Part shown: positions 8,029 through 16,834 of the stretch, piece by piece
Position numbering within the stretch: the stretch's first letter is position 1
Layout of the letters: every line of letters begins with the position of its first letter
NCBI GenBank assembly: GCA_964454685.1
Contig: CAYVTZ010000001.1
Span: 1-64,000 of the forward strand
DNA from: CAYVTZ01 sp964454685
GTDB lineage: Bacteria > Bacillota > Clostridia > Christensenellales > Christensenellaceae
Direction: 5' to 3'
Length of the DNA: 64,000 bases
Notes under the pieces: generated by a model
Database searches by the model: none
Seen by the model: the letters and a program-made list of their open reading frames with translations, nothing else
What the model was told of the DNA's origin: nothing
Position numbers and translations under genes: made by a program

Positions 8029-8637
8029 ATGAAAGCGGATATAAAATGTGAAATTCTGCAAGCGGCACGTGCACTGTTTCGGGAGCGAGGATATCTGGAA
8101 GTCACCATGCGTGATGTTGCGGAAAAGCTGGGCATCAGCGTGGGAAATCTGACCTATCATTTTAAAAAAAAGGAAGACCTGATCGAGGCAGTGGTGCTGG
8201 AGCGACACAAAGCACACAAGCCGTTTGCGCAGGTGCAAACCATCGCGGAATTAGATGCGTTATTTTGGCGATTGACCGAGCACCAAAGCAGCAATCAGTA
8301 TTACTTTCGCAACTACGCACAGCTTGCGCAGATGTGTCCGCGCGTGGCGCAGATTCAACTATCCATCATGCGGGAAATCTATGCCGCTTATGATATCGCG
8401 TTTCAGAATTTACGCAAAGCAGGACTGATGCAGCCGGAGCTGTTTGCAGGGCAGACACGGGGTATGATCCAAGTGCTGATGACCGCTTCGTGCTACGCGA
8501 TTGCTCACTTCGCACGGTGGGAGGACATGCCATACGATCCCCGCGCCAGTTTGTGGGCAGTGGCGTTACCCGCGCTCACAGAACGTGGGCGGAAAATCTT
8601 TGAACGGGAAGTCGCGCCGCTCGGCAACAACGCTTAG
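8029..8637 (+). CDS. TetR/AcrR family transcriptional regulator
   Basis: At 202 residues, it has an N-terminal TetR helix-turn-helix (AARALFRERGYLEVTMRDVA, then GISVGNLTYHFKKKEDL, residues ~10-55) and a variable ligand-binding C-terminal domain. It should bind the palindrome at 7966-7999 and repress itself and the divergent MATE exporter until a ligand binds; that is inference from position. The start at 8029 is preferred to upstream ATGs at 7981 and 7993 because those lie inside the promoter and because GGAGG at 8019-8023 is well placed for 8029. Confidence 0.9.
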   Translation: MKADIKCEILQAARALFRERGYLEVTMRDVAEKLGISVGNLTYHFKKKEDLIEAVVLERHKAHKPFAQVQTIAELDALFWRLTEHQSSNQYYFRNYAQLAQMCPRVAQIQLSIMREIYAAYDIAFQNLRKAGLMQPELFAGQTRGMIQVLMTASCYAIAHFARWEDMPYDPRASLWAVALPALTERGRKIFEREVAPLGNNA

Positions 8638-9027
8638 AATTCCTAGCAGACGCCCGTCCCCCGATTTCATACGTTTGAAACCGACCAGGGCGCTGTAGCT
8701 TTCCGTTTTCCCTTTGCCACTCGCTTCCCTGCATTCCCCTGCGGCGGTTTTTCACGATCATTTCTCGCCAGCAAAATCATACTTTTAAAATATGGATCTG
8801 CTTTTCCTTTCCAATCGCGCAAATGCAGCAGGGTGATCCGAAAAGGTGTCATGCGACCGGGCGTTCTATTGGTTTTCATTATCGCATGCGTGCTGTGCGC
8901 CATTTCATAAGATTCCTTTTATTTTGCGGTATGTGAAAAGGAAGCCAGCTGCTTGCCGGCTTCCTTCATCCCATCTAAAATCAATTCTTAGAAATCAACT
9001 GTTTCCCAAGCGATTCTGCAGCACGGC
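8638..9027. other. 390-base intergenic region between convergent genes
   Basis: No ORF here looks coding. The only clear element is a hairpin at 8938-8966 near the end of the following minus-strand gene (separate entry). The rest has ordinary base composition and no recognised repeat. Confidence 0.5.
8938..8966 (-). terminator. Probable terminator of the Tim44-like gene
   Basis: Minus-strand AAGGAAGCC pairs perfectly with GGCTTCCTT (9 bp, 11-base loop) and runs into a short TTTT tract. It lies about 60 bases after the stop of the minus-strand gene at 9028. Confidence 0.55.
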
Positions 9028-9963
9028 TTACTTGCCCACTGTCTGCTGCGCGATTCCTTTCATGCCGCAAATTGCCCAGCCATGCTGCGTAACTGTAACA
9101 ATAGAGCCACAATACGGGCACTTGGTCGTTGCGTTGATATCCAGCGGTGCACCACAGTTCGGACAGTTGACTGCATGCTTCTCACCCGCCTGCTCGGTCA
9201 TCTCACCCGTGGTACGGCACAGATCCCACTCATACGTCATAAACTTCTCTGCCGTCTTGCTACCGGATACCAAATTGCCTGTTGCGTCATCCAGCGTGTA
9301 ATCTATAATGCGCGTGCGCAATTCCGCAATGATGTGATCCAGTCCTTCCTTTTGGAAGAATCCTCGCAGATTCACGCCCAACACCGTTATATTCTCGATA
9401 TAGTTGGTCTTTTTCTGCTGACGGAACACCTCTAGTTGATGCTCAAATTGATTATACAGCGCATCCGTAAAGTAAGGCCGCAGTTCTTCAATTTGCTTGT
9501 CCTGCCACCCATTCTGCATCTGCACATACCAGTTGCCCAGTTTCTCCTGCAAAGCCGCCGCGTCAAAGTGTGCATCCACCTGCGTATATTCTTCCATAGG
9601 CCGCAGCATCGCCGCGCTGGTACGCTGTGCACCCGCAGGCTGTGCGCCGCCCTTCTTGCTTTTTGCAACGCCGACTAAAATGCTAATCAAGAACACTGCG
9701 CCCACCAATGCAATACCAATCCAAATGCCTGTATCATCATCCCCGCCCGAGCTGCCACCGGAGGAACCACCATAATAATACGTGTTGTTGTTGTATGACG
9801 ATCCGGTATCAAAATCGCTGCCGGAGCTGTATCCGCCACCGCCTCCGCCGCCGTAATCGCTGGAGCCGCTGAACCCGCCGAAATCCGCACCTGCGGTAAC
9901 GGGAATCATCAGCAGGCAAATGCAGAGTACTGCTGCAAGCAATAAATGTAACCTTCGCTTCAT
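9028..9963 (-). CDS. Tim44-like domain membrane protein with C-terminal zinc ribbon
   Basis: A 311-residue protein with, in order, a signal peptide (MKRRLHLLLAAVLCICLLMIP), a Gly/Ser/Tyr-rich low-complexity stretch (residues ~30-80), one transmembrane helix (WIGIALVGAVFLISILVGVA), a Tim44/TimA-like region (residues ~115-245) and a zinc ribbon CPNCGAP...CPYCGS near the C-terminus. The Tim44-like fold is known from mitochondrial import and from bacterial membrane-associated proteins of poorly known role. The Gly-rich segment would lie outside and the Tim44-like and zinc-ribbon parts inside. The start at 9963 has GAAGGAA upstream; a longer in-frame start at 10011 lacks one. It appears to be transcribed alone. 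Confidence 0.75.
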   Translation of the reverse strand: MKRRLHLLLAAVLCICLLMIPVTAGADFGGFSGSSDYGGGGGGGYSSGSDFDTGSSYNNNTYYYGGSSGGSSGGDDDTGIWIGIALVGAVFLISILVGVAKSKKGGAQPAGAQRTSAAMLRPMEEYTQVDAHFDAAALQEKLGNWYVQMQNGWQDKQIEELRPYFTDALYNQFEHQLEVFRQQKKTNYIENITVLGVNLRGFFQKEGLDHIIAELRTRIIDYTLDDATGNLVSGSKTAEKFMTYEWDLCRTTGEMTEQAGEKHAVNCPNCGAPLDINATTKCPYCGSIVTVTQHGWAICGMKGIAQQTVGK

Positions 9964-10227
9964 GTCTGTTCCTTCACCCCTCGGCAGTACGAAACTGCCG
10001 CCTCTCTTCAAAAAAATACCAAAATTGAACTAACTCTATTAAATCAGAATTTCCTTCTCCGGTCAACCGGCAAAACATTCGTTTTCGCCTTGCAAAAGAG
10101 AGCATATTCTGCCCCTATTCTGACCAAAACGCCTATTCGCAATATAACGTTTCATCGAGCTTCCCACCGCACCATGCAGTAATCGCATTCTGACACGAGT
10201 CTTTTCAAACCTTCATTTTGTTCTTGC

Positions 10228-11274
10228 TCAATCAAATAATTTGGCGTAGGCTGCCTCGTCTGTCACCACGCCGATCTCCACATCAAATTGCCTCACCTCG
10301 CCGGGAGCAATCATGATGAGGTCGCCTGCCTCACGCGCCTTAACGCGTCCTTCCGGCAATGCTGTCGTTGGCTCAATGCCCACCACATAGTCGCCCTCGC
10401 CGACCATTTTCCATTCCACGCAATGTTTGAGCTGGCTCTTGTCCATCTTCACATAAACACCCAAATCCAGCTTCGGATTGAAAATACCCGCATAAGTTTG
10501 ATTGCCTTTGATGGCTGGCAAATTGTAATAGAAGCACTGCTCGGCATATTGGTGTGTAGGCTCTTCCATTTGTAGCGCAGTCGATTCCACGCCCGCCGCA
10601 TCCCGCGCGCGCATCGTATAACCCTGCGGCACTACAATTTTGGAATGCTCACTCACCACAGGATATCCAAAGTTGCAGTGGTACAGCATCATCAAAGGTT
10701 GCGCCTCAAATCCACAATTTTCCACGCGATCACGGATCACAATTTTGCTCTCACCCATTTTTGCCACAATCTCACGCGTCATCACAAGGTTTTCGGCAAA
10801 CACTTTGCCCTCCTGTACCTTACCGCGAATGCGAATCACATATTCATCGCCTTCCCATTCCTTGTATACCGAAACATCCGCTGCCGGCGTGTTGTTCATT
10901 CTGCCATGCAAGCCCAGCGGCTCGCCATTGTCCTCACAAGGCGCACCCGCATAAGTCATGCCGCAGGTGGTTAGTAACCCCACAAAGAAATTGCGCAAAA
11001 AGCTCAATCCATCCTTCTCAAAAAAGGCAGGAGAAGCAAGCCCCGGCTTACCAATGTGCGCAATCGGCATCCCGCAAAACTCTGCCCACGCAATGTCCAT
11101 GCCACGCGAGGGCACCACGGTAAAAGTCAGTCCGCTGCCCGTCTTAACGTCTATGACTCGCACACCTTCCGCCTTGCCATTGGTCAACACGCTCTCCCGC
11201 GCATCCGCAATCTGCGACATATCGCCTACGTACTTATTGGTAATTCCTTTTTTGACCTCTTTCCCGTAAAGCAT
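10228..11274 (-). CDS. DUF4432 / aldose 1-epimerase-like protein
   Basis: A 348-residue cytosolic protein of the DUF4432 branch of the galactose-mutarotase-like beta-sandwich superfamily. Seen are VVPSRGMDIAWAEFCG near residue 55, a conserved LGLHGRMNNTPA stretch near 125 and a HCNFGYPV motif near 205. Family members are thought to isomerise or bind sugars, but no reaction is established for this branch. The gene lies downstream of rho, after rho's terminator, with its own AAGGAG-type ribosome site before the ATG at 11274. No sugar-pathway gene is adjacent. Confidence 0.8.
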   Translation of the reverse strand: MLYGKEVKKGITNKYVGDMSQIADARESVLTNGKAEGVRVIDVKTGSGLTFTVVPSRGMDIAWAEFCGMPIAHIGKPGLASPAFFEKDGLSFLRNFFVGLLTTCGMTYAGAPCEDNGEPLGLHGRMNNTPAADVSVYKEWEGDEYVIRIRGKVQEGKVFAENLVMTREIVAKMGESKIVIRDRVENCGFEAQPLMMLYHCNFGYPVVSEHSKIVVPQGYTMRARDAAGVESTALQMEEPTHQYAEQCFYYNLPAIKGNQTYAGIFNPKLDLGVYVKMDKSQLKHCVEWKMVGEGDYVVGIEPTTALPEGRVKAREAGDLIMIAPGEVRQFDVEIGVVTDEAAYAKLFD

Positions 11275-11303
11275 TGCTCGATTCTCCTTATTTCATAAAA
11301 ATA

Positions 11304-11333
11304 CCGCCCAGCCGACTGCAAGCCGTTGGGCGG
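11304..11333 (-). terminator. Intrinsic terminator of rho
   Basis: Minus-strand CCGCCCA (11333-11327) pairs with TGGGCGG (11310-11304), with further CG pairing inside the loop, and runs into TATTTTTAT. It lies about 20 bases past the rho stop and separates rho from the DUF4432 gene. Confidence 0.75.
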
Positions 11334-11351
11334 AGAAGTTTATAGTTACCG

Positions 11352-12920
11352 TCAATATCGGCTGTTGCCGGAGCTGTATCCTTCTTTTTCCCAAATGCGG
11401 AACCATTCATGCAGCCGAGCGAGGAATTCCTCGTTGGTCTGTGTGCGCACCATCATGGAAATCAGTTGCTCGGTCACCTCTGCGGTATTGCCACCGGAGG
11501 AAAGCGCTTTGCGCAATGCCCAGGTGCCTTCCAGCTCCTTTTGAGAAAGCAGCAGGTCTTCGCGTCGCGTGCCGGATTTGGCAAGATCCACGGCAGGGAA
11601 AATGCGCTTCTCGGACAACTTGCGATCCAAATGGATTTCCATGTTACCCGTTCCCTTAAATTCTTCATAAATGATTTCGTCCATGCGCGAACCGGTCTCC
11701 ACCAGCGCCGTCGCAATAATGGTCAACGATCCTCCGCCTTCAATGTTGCGTGCCGCGCCAAAAAACCGTTTGGGCTTGTACAGCGATGCCGGATCCAAGC
11801 CACCGGAAAGTGTCCTTCCGGAGGGCGGCACCACCAGATTGTGCGCACGGCCCAGACGTGTCAAGCTGTCCAGCAGGATCACGACGTCTTTCCCATGCTC
11901 CACCAGACGCTTTGCGCGCTCAATCACCATGTCCGCCACGCGCGCGTGGTTTTCCGGACGCTCGTCAAAGGTGGAGTAGACTACCTCGCCCGCAATGGAG
12001 CGCTGCATATCCGTCACTTCCTCCGGACGCTCGTCAATCAACAATACAATCAGCTCCACACCCGGGTAATTGTTTGTAATGCTGTTTGCAATCTTTTTCA
12101 GCAGTATGGTTTTACCCGCTTTGGGCGGTGCCACAATCAATCCGCGCTGCCCTTTACCAATGGGGCAAATCAGGTCGATCATCCGAATTGCCAGATCACG
12201 CGAGGCACGGATGTTCTCCAGCGTAAAGCGCTCCTCCGGATAAATGGGCGTCAGTTCTTCAAACGGGCGACGGCGCATACACGCTTCCACCGTTTCGTCA
12301 TTGACGGTTTCAATATAAAGCAACGCCAGCAGCCGCTCCCCGTCCTTGGTCGGTCGCGTCTTTCCACAGACCTTATCTCCCGTCTTCAGGTTGAATTTCC
12401 GAATCTGCGCCTGCGATACATAAACGTCTTTAGAGCCGGGCAGATAATTCTCACTGCGCAGGAATCCATATCCATCCGTGTGAATTTCCAAAATGCCTAC
12501 CGCCTCTTTGCATTCACCGGTATTGAGTATCTCGTTCACCGCATCGTTATTGGGCACATACTCAATAATTCTTCTGCGTCCGGACCCGCCGTCCTCAGTG
12601 TCGGCTTGCTCCCCCTGCTCATACTCCTGTATTTCAATCAGATTCTCCGGCTCGTCAGCAATTTCTTGCTGCTCCGGCATCACTTCCGCAACAGGCGGTC
12701 TGCTCTTGGGACGCTCTTTGCGTACAATCGCGGTCCCAAAAAGATCCTCGTCCTTGGGACGTTCCCGCTCCTCTCGCTCCTTGGTACCCTTTTCCTCTAA
12801 CTGAATCAGGATCTCCAGCAGTTCTGCCTTCTTATACTTGGTGGGTGATTTCACCCCAGCGATTTTTGCAATCTCGCGCAAATCAGCCAAGCTTTTGGTT
12901 TCCAGTAAACTTGTGTCCAC
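11352..12920 (-). CDS. rho: Transcription termination factor Rho
   Basis: At 522 residues, this is the hexameric RNA-dependent ATPase that ends transcription. It has a Rho N-terminal helix bundle (residues 1-45), an inserted charged linker of about 75 residues, the OB-fold RNA-binding domain (~135-200) and a RecA-like ATPase with Walker A APPKAGKTILLKKI near 275 and Walker B VVILLDSLTRLGRAHN near 355. The linker makes it longer than the ~420-residue enterobacterial form; such insertions are common in Clostridia and Actinobacteria. The start is GTG at 12920 with AAGGAG eight bases upstream. A 160-base leader precedes it, a feature compatible with Rho autoregulation though not proof of it. Confidence 0.97.
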   Translation of the reverse strand: MDTSLLETKSLADLREIAKIAGVKSPTKYKKAELLEILIQLEEKGTKEREERERPKDEDLFGTAIVRKERPKSRPPVAEVMPEQQEIADEPENLIEIQEYEQGEQADTEDGGSGRRRIIEYVPNNDAVNEILNTGECKEAVGILEIHTDGYGFLRSENYLPGSKDVYVSQAQIRKFNLKTGDKVCGKTRPTKDGERLLALLYIETVNDETVEACMRRRPFEELTPIYPEERFTLENIRASRDLAIRMIDLICPIGKGQRGLIVAPPKAGKTILLKKIANSITNNYPGVELIVLLIDERPEEVTDMQRSIAGEVVYSTFDERPENHARVADMVIERAKRLVEHGKDVVILLDSLTRLGRAHNLVVPPSGRTLSGGLDPASLYKPKRFFGAARNIEGGGSLTIIATALVETGSRMDEIIYEEFKGTGNMEIHLDRKLSEKRIFPAVDLAKSGTRREDLLLSQKELEGTWALRKALSSGGNTAEVTEQLISMMVRTQTNEEFLARLHEWFRIWEKEGYSSGNSRY

Positions 12921-13284
12921 AGAACATTCTCCTTAGTCTATCACAAAAAATTAAAAACAAAACAAGACAATCCCCGCTTTAATCAAACCTAAACCTTTTA
13001 GGTATCTTATCTCTTCCGTTTTTTGCATGGGTAAAAATAAAATTTGTTTTACGGTCGTACAATAAATAAACAACGCATTCCGTATTTTCATTATGCCGAA
13101 AAAAGATGGGTTTGTCAACCGTCTAACGGAAAAATGTTACATTCTTTTAACATTTTGGTTTTCCCGGCATCCAATCAGGAAAAACCGACCGCCCCTCCCC
13201 TCCCAAAAGCAGGAGCAGCCCGCGAGAGTCAACCGACGTAATCCGCACTGTTATCCGCATGTAGCGGTCAGAGACACCCTCTTT
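12921..13284. other. 364-base region between DUF1846 and rho genes, mostly rho leader
   Basis: It holds the rho promoter (13090-13118) and the AT-rich rho leader, which contains an imperfect inverted repeat CCTAAACC/TTTTAGG near 12988-13002. The part from 13120 to 13284 lies after the DUF1846 stop; no terminator hairpin was recognised in it. No coding frame was found. Confidence 0.5.
13090..13118 (-). promoter_or_regulatory. rho promoter
   Basis: Minus strand TTGACA (13118-13113), 17 bases, CATAAT (13095-13090). A near-consensus promoter that would start rho mRNA near 13083, 160 bases before the GTG. Confidence 0.7.
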
Positions 13285-14766
13285 CTATATAAAGAACAGA
13301 TCCGCCGACGGGTATACGGGTTCAGAGGTCAGATTGATTCCCATGCGACGAATGATCGCTTCGTCCAACTGCTGCATCATGTAGGTGGAGTGCATTTCGC
13401 AACCCGCAAGCTGCGTCATACAGCGCATCGCCACTTCGGCAGTTGGGTTCATGCCGGCACTGATGGACAGCGCCATCAAAACATCTTCAATCCCTAAAAT
13501 AGGGTCTGCTTCTTTTAATACCACATTTTTCATCTTTAAAACAGGTTCTATTACCATCGGCGCAATTAATTTAATTTCGTCTGCCAGCCCCGCCATCTCT
13601 TTGGCAGCGTTAAGCAGCATGCTGGATGCCGCATTCATAAGGTTTGTGGTCTTGCCCGTCACGATTTTGCCGCCCGGCAGCATGATCGCAGCCGCACTCG
13701 TACTTTCGCGCTGCTCCTTTTGCAAGGCCGCTTCCACCACCGGACGATTCTGCGCGTCCAGTTCCAGTTGTTTCATCAGCATCAGATTCTTTTGCAGCGC
13801 TTTTTTTTCCACCAGCCCTTTTTTATAGTTGCACTGAGCGCTGTAATAACGGCGGATCACTTCCTGCCGCGCCGCATCTTTGCAAAACTCATCATCCACA
13901 ATGGCATATCCGGCCATATTCACGCCCATATCCGTCGGCGAGCAATAAAAGTCATCCCCCATAATCTTAGTTAAAATCGTTTTAACGATGGGGAATGCGT
14001 CGATATCGCGGTTGTAGTTAACCGCAGTCTTACCATACGCTTCCAAATGGAACGGGTCAATCATGTTTACATCGTTGAGGTCGGAGGTTGCCGCCTCATA
14101 CGCCATATTGACAGGGTGCTTGAGCGGCAGATTCCAAATCGGGAACGTCTCAAACTTCGCATACCCTGCACGGTTCCCCAAGCAGTATTCATGATAAAGC
14201 TGCGATAGGCAGGTCGCCAGTTTCCCGCTACCCGGACCCGGCGCCGTCACCACCACCAGTGGCTTCGTCGTTTCAATATACGGGTTGCTACCGTATCCCT
14301 CGTCGCTTACGATCAGCTCCACCTCCGTCGGGTACCCCTTGGTGTGTCGATGAATATATGTTTTCACGCCACGCCGCTCCAGCTTTTGCTGAAAGACGTC
14401 CGCGCTGTATTGCCCGGTATATTGTGTGATCACCACGCTGCCCACCAGCAGACCCATGCTGCGCAAGCTGTCAATCAGGCGCATCACATCCAAATCATAA
14501 CTGATACCCAGATCCGCACGGATTTTGTTTTTTTCGATATCTCCCGCGTTGATGCAAAAGATAATCTCCGCCTGATCCTTCAAGCCCTGCAACAGCTTTG
14601 CCTTGCCGTTGACGTCGAACCCCGGCAGTACTCGCGCCGCGTGGAAATCGTCAAACAGCTTGCCGCCAAACTCCAAATACAGCTTGCCTTGAAATTGATC
14701 GATGCGTTCCAAAATTTTTTCCGTCTGTTTTTTGATATATAACCCGTTGTCGAACCCTGTTTTCAT
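13285..14766 (-). CDS. DUF1846 domain-containing protein
   Basis: A 493-residue protein matching the DUF1846 family over its whole length (start MKTGFDNGLYIKKQTEKILE, a TAPGPGSGKLATCLSQLYHE P-loop-like stretch near residue 165, and a conserved PFHLEAYGKTAVNYNRD region near 235). The family is frequent in Firmicutes; its biochemical function is not settled. The GPGSGK stretch suggests nucleotide binding. It is the last gene of a minus-strand run DUF1934 - MBL hydrolase - DUF1846, with 78 bases before it, so it may be co-transcribed. Confidence 0.85.
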   Translation of the reverse strand: MKTGFDNGLYIKKQTEKILERIDQFQGKLYLEFGGKLFDDFHAARVLPGFDVNGKAKLLQGLKDQAEIIFCINAGDIEKNKIRADLGISYDLDVMRLIDSLRSMGLLVGSVVITQYTGQYSADVFQQKLERRGVKTYIHRHTKGYPTEVELIVSDEGYGSNPYIETTKPLVVVTAPGPGSGKLATCLSQLYHEYCLGNRAGYAKFETFPIWNLPLKHPVNMAYEAATSDLNDVNMIDPFHLEAYGKTAVNYNRDIDAFPIVKTILTKIMGDDFYCSPTDMGVNMAGYAIVDDEFCKDAARQEVIRRYYSAQCNYKKGLVEKKALQKNLMLMKQLELDAQNRPVVEAALQKEQRESTSAAAIMLPGGKIVTGKTTNLMNAASSMLLNAAKEMAGLADEIKLIAPMVIEPVLKMKNVVLKEADPILGIEDVLMALSISAGMNPTAEVAMRCMTQLAGCEMHSTYMMQQLDEAIIRRMGINLTSEPVYPSADLFFI

Positions 14767-14844
14767 TTTATAACCTCAATCATTCGTTTCCATACAATAA
14801 AATTCCATGTCAAAATACGCGCACTGCGCGCGCTTCGCTGCCCA

Positions 14845-15498
14845 TCAGCAGCCCATCACCACAATGCGATTGCGCTTTTTTAAATTATCCGCTGTGATTT
14901 CAAAGGTGCACCCCATGCGAGAAATGTCATATTCTCTGTTTTGCGCCCGCGCCAGAAAATCGTGATTTGCCGCAATGTCAAGCTTCAGCCCATCCACCAG
15001 ATAGTGCATCGGAATGGTGATGTTGGGCTTGATGGTGTCCATAATATCCAAAGCGCCCTTCGCGTCTACGGTATAAACGCCCCCCACCGGAATCATCAAA
15101 ATATCCACTTTCCCAAATGCCTCCAGTGCTTCCGGCGAAGGCATGATGCCCACATCACCCAGATGCAGCAGCCTCATCCCCTCTGCCTCAATCAAATACG
15201 CAACCACCGCGCCACGATCCGCGCCCTCGCGCTCGTCATGCCAGATAGGAATGCCCGTAATTTTGATACCGTCTTGTACCAACGCGCCCTTTTTTTCAAC
15301 AACAACCGTCGTTTTCGGCAACGATTTCAGATACGTTTGATTTTTATGGTCAAAATGATCATGCGTCAACAGCACGATGTCTGCAGGTCTTTCCAGCACC
15401 GGCAGCCCGATTTCATCTCCAAACACATCAATCACGATTGTCTTACCGCTTTGCAGCGTGATATAAAAGCACGAATGCCCAATCCATTCTATTGTCAT
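14845..15498 (-). CDS. MBL-fold metallo-hydrolase
   Basis: A 217-residue metallo-beta-lactamase-fold hydrolase with the metal motif THDHFDH near residue 45, a later HLGDVG (Asp ligand) near 113 and a PMHYLVDG histidine near 165. The short length and sequence start MTIEWIGHSCF resemble the UPF0173/UlaG-like branch, whose members cleave phosphodiester or lactone bonds; the actual substrate is unknown. No signal peptide. It sits 23 bases after DUF1934 and before DUF1846 on the same strand, with AAGGAGGG-type sequence upstream of its ATG. Confidence 0.88.
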   Translation of the reverse strand: MTIEWIGHSCFYITLQSGKTIVIDVFGDEIGLPVLERPADIVLLTHDHFDHKNQTYLKSLPKTTVVVEKKGALVQDGIKITGIPIWHDEREGADRGAVVAYLIEAEGMRLLHLGDVGIMPSPEALEAFGKVDILMIPVGGVYTVDAKGALDIMDTIKPNITIPMHYLVDGLKLDIAANHDFLARAQNREYDISRMGCTFEITADNLKKRNRIVVMGC

Positions 15499-15521
15499 TT
15501 GTTTGCCCTCCTTCGGTTCGC

Positions 15522-15944
15522 TCAGTTTCTTACTTTATAATTGATATTTAACTTGTTCACTGCCTGTTGATCTCCAATGCGGATCACATACTCAAGATCG
15601 ATGCTTCCATTTTGATTGGTAAGCACACTTTCGATCTGCGTTGGTAGCACAGACATCTGCATCATACCATAAGGCGTTTCATAGGCCGCCTCAAACGTAT
15701 GGTTTTTGAGAAACACGAACTCCGTATCCAGCATTCCTTTGCGGCGCATGCTCACACGCTCCCCCTCCACATGAAGGCGCGTTGTGGTGTTTTCCATCCC
15801 TGAAAGCTCACTTTCATCGTATTCGATGGTATAGCTGCCGTTGTCCTCACAAGTCAGCGTGCCCTCGGTAAAAAGTTCCATCGAGCTATCTTCATCCCCA
15901 AGATGGCTACCGCGCACATTTACAAAAATGTCATATTGATTCAT
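15522..15944 (-). CDS. DUF1934 domain-containing (YwiB-like) protein
   Basis: A 140-residue cytosolic beta-barrel-like protein matching DUF1934/YwiB, a lipocalin-like family of unknown function found in Firmicutes. The sequence shows the expected pattern: an N-terminal VRGSH..., a TTRLHVEGERVSMRRKG region near residue 58 and a C-terminal IDLEYVIRIGDQQAVNKLNI strand region. The start at 15944 follows GGAGAAGCG; an in-frame upstream start lies in the promoter. It is first in a probable three-gene operon with the MBL hydrolase and DUF1846. Confidence 0.8.
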   Translation of the reverse strand: MNQYDIFVNVRGSHLGDEDSSMELFTEGTLTCEDNGSYTIEYDESELSGMENTTTRLHVEGERVSMRRKGMLDTEFVFLKNHTFEAAYETPYGMMQMSVLPTQIESVLTNQNGSIDLEYVIRIGDQQAVNKLNINYKVRN

Positions 15945-15966
15945 ATCGCTTCTCCAAAATTTAATC

Positions 15967-15994
15967 GGAGTCATTATAACACAAAATTGACTCC
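15967..15994 (-). promoter_or_regulatory. Promoter with inverted repeat before DUF1934
   Basis: A TATAAT -10 box (minus strand, 15978-15973) with an upstream TGT lies inside a perfect 7-bp inverted repeat, GGAGTCA (15967-15973) and TGACTCC (15988-15994). No good -35 was seen, so it may be an extended -10 promoter. The repeat could be an operator. Confidence 0.45.
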
Positions 15995-16041
15995 TCTTAC
16001 TATCATTTTTGCAAAAAAATCATTTTTTTAAAAAATTATCC

Positions 16042-16070
16042 TTGCACAGCGCAAAATGGTGTGTTATGAT
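16042..16070 (+). promoter_or_regulatory. Promoter of the small zinc-ribbon protein
   Basis: TTGCAC (16042-16047), 17 bases, TATGAT (16065-16070). It faces away from the DUF1934 promoter and gives a leader of about 105 bases. Confidence 0.6.
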
Positions 16071-16120
16071 GACGATAGAAAAAATGCCCATCATTTAAAA
16101 ATCCCCTGAATCAATTTAAT

Positions 16121-16169
16121 TTATTTGGGAGGAACATTTAAAACAGGTACTTTTTCCCAAATAATTTTT
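16121..16169 (+). promoter_or_regulatory. Terminator-like hairpin in the zinc-ribbon gene leader
   Basis: TTATTTGGGA (16121-16130) pairs perfectly over 10 bases with TCCCAAATAA (16155-16164), followed at once by TTTTT, and the GGAGG ribosome site begins only a few bases later. It could act as an attenuator or as a translation-control stem; the pairing is AT-rich and the 24-base loop is large, so stability is modest. Confidence 0.4.
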
Positions 16170-16182
16170 ATCGGAGGATAAT

Positions 16183-16356
16183 ATGGCAGACAGAAATTTG
16201 ACGTGCAAAGACTGCGGAAGCGAATTCGTTTTCACAGAGGGTGAGCAGGCTTTTTACAAGGAAAAAGGATTTGAAAACGATCCGGTTAGATGCCCGGCTT
16301 GCAGAAAATCCAGAAAGCAGCAGAGAGGCAGCTTCAGAAGAGATTACGATAACTAA
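16183..16356 (+). CDS. Small zinc-ribbon protein (zf-trcl type)
   Basis: A 57-residue protein with two CxxC pairs, CKDCGSEF near residue 8 and CPACRKSRK near 38, and a basic, Arg/Lys-rich C-terminus. It matches the short 'probable zinc-ribbon' family found in Firmicutes, whose function is unknown; the basic tail suggests nucleic-acid or ribosome contact. ATG at 16183 follows a strong TCGGAGGA site. It stands alone between its promoter and a strong terminator, with a hairpin-bearing leader. Confidence 0.85.
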   Translation: MADRNLTCKDCGSEFVFTEGEQAFYKEKGFENDPVRCPACRKSRKQQRGSFRRDYDN

Positions 16357-16395
16357 GCCGATTGGCATAGTTTCGCAATACTGAGCGAAGCACAA

Positions 16396-16432
16396 ACGAG
16401 TTTTGACCTTAGCGTCAAGACTCGTTTTTTAT
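16396..16432 (+). terminator. Terminator of the small zinc-ribbon gene
   Basis: ACGAGTTTTGAC pairs with GTCAAGACTCGT (12 bp with one G-T pair) around CTTAGC, followed by TTTTTT (16425-16430). It also separates the gene from the convergent DUF454 gene. Confidence 0.85.
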
Positions 16433-16441
16433 TCCCTGTTT

Positions 16442-16834
16442 TTACGCCTCGTCTATCTGCTTTACATCGCATCGCGGGCGCAGCGTCTTGATTTTAAAAA
16501 GAAAGAAGTAATATTTCAGCACCAAAATCACCGCTACACAAATGCGCCCCGCTATGTTTTGCATCAGCACAAAGGCGAGTCCCAACATCACACTTGCCAG
16601 CAATAGAATGGCAATTTTAGTAGAGCGCTTCATCGCGCGCTCCCGCACAAAACTTTCCAAATGCTTTTGATATAGCTTGGTAGACAAAAACCACGTGCTA
16701 AAACGTTCCGATCCCTTTGCGAAGCACACCGATGCCGCTAACAGAAAAGGTACCGTCGGCAAAACAGGCACAATCACGCCCACCGCGCCCAGCGCAACAC
16801 AAACAAATCCAATTACCAGCAACACAGCTCTCAT
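16442..16834 (-). CDS. DUF454 (YbaN-like) inner membrane protein
   Basis: A 130-residue membrane protein with the DUF454/YbaN signature: hydrophobic segment 1 (VLLVIGFVCVALGAVGVIVPVLPT), the GAVGVIVPVLPTVPFLL motif, a polar loop with the SERFSTWFLSTKLYQKH pattern, then two further hydrophobic segments near residues 73-105. The function of the family is unknown. It ends beside the bidirectional-looking terminator at 16396-16432. Confidence 0.88.
   Translation of the reverse strand: MRAVLLVIGFVCVALGAVGVIVPVLPTVPFLLAASVCFAKGSERFSTWFLSTKLYQKHLESFVRERAMKRSTKIAILLLASVMLGLAFVLMQNIAGRICVAVILVLKYYFFLFKIKTLRPRCDVKQIDEA

Noticed and set aside
8667..8903. 78-codon minus-strand frame in the gap after the TetR gene
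   Set aside because: No ribosome site and no protein-like pattern.
13044..13241. Short plus-strand frame upstream of DUF1846
   Set aside because: Lies opposite the rho promoter and leader; no ribosome site.
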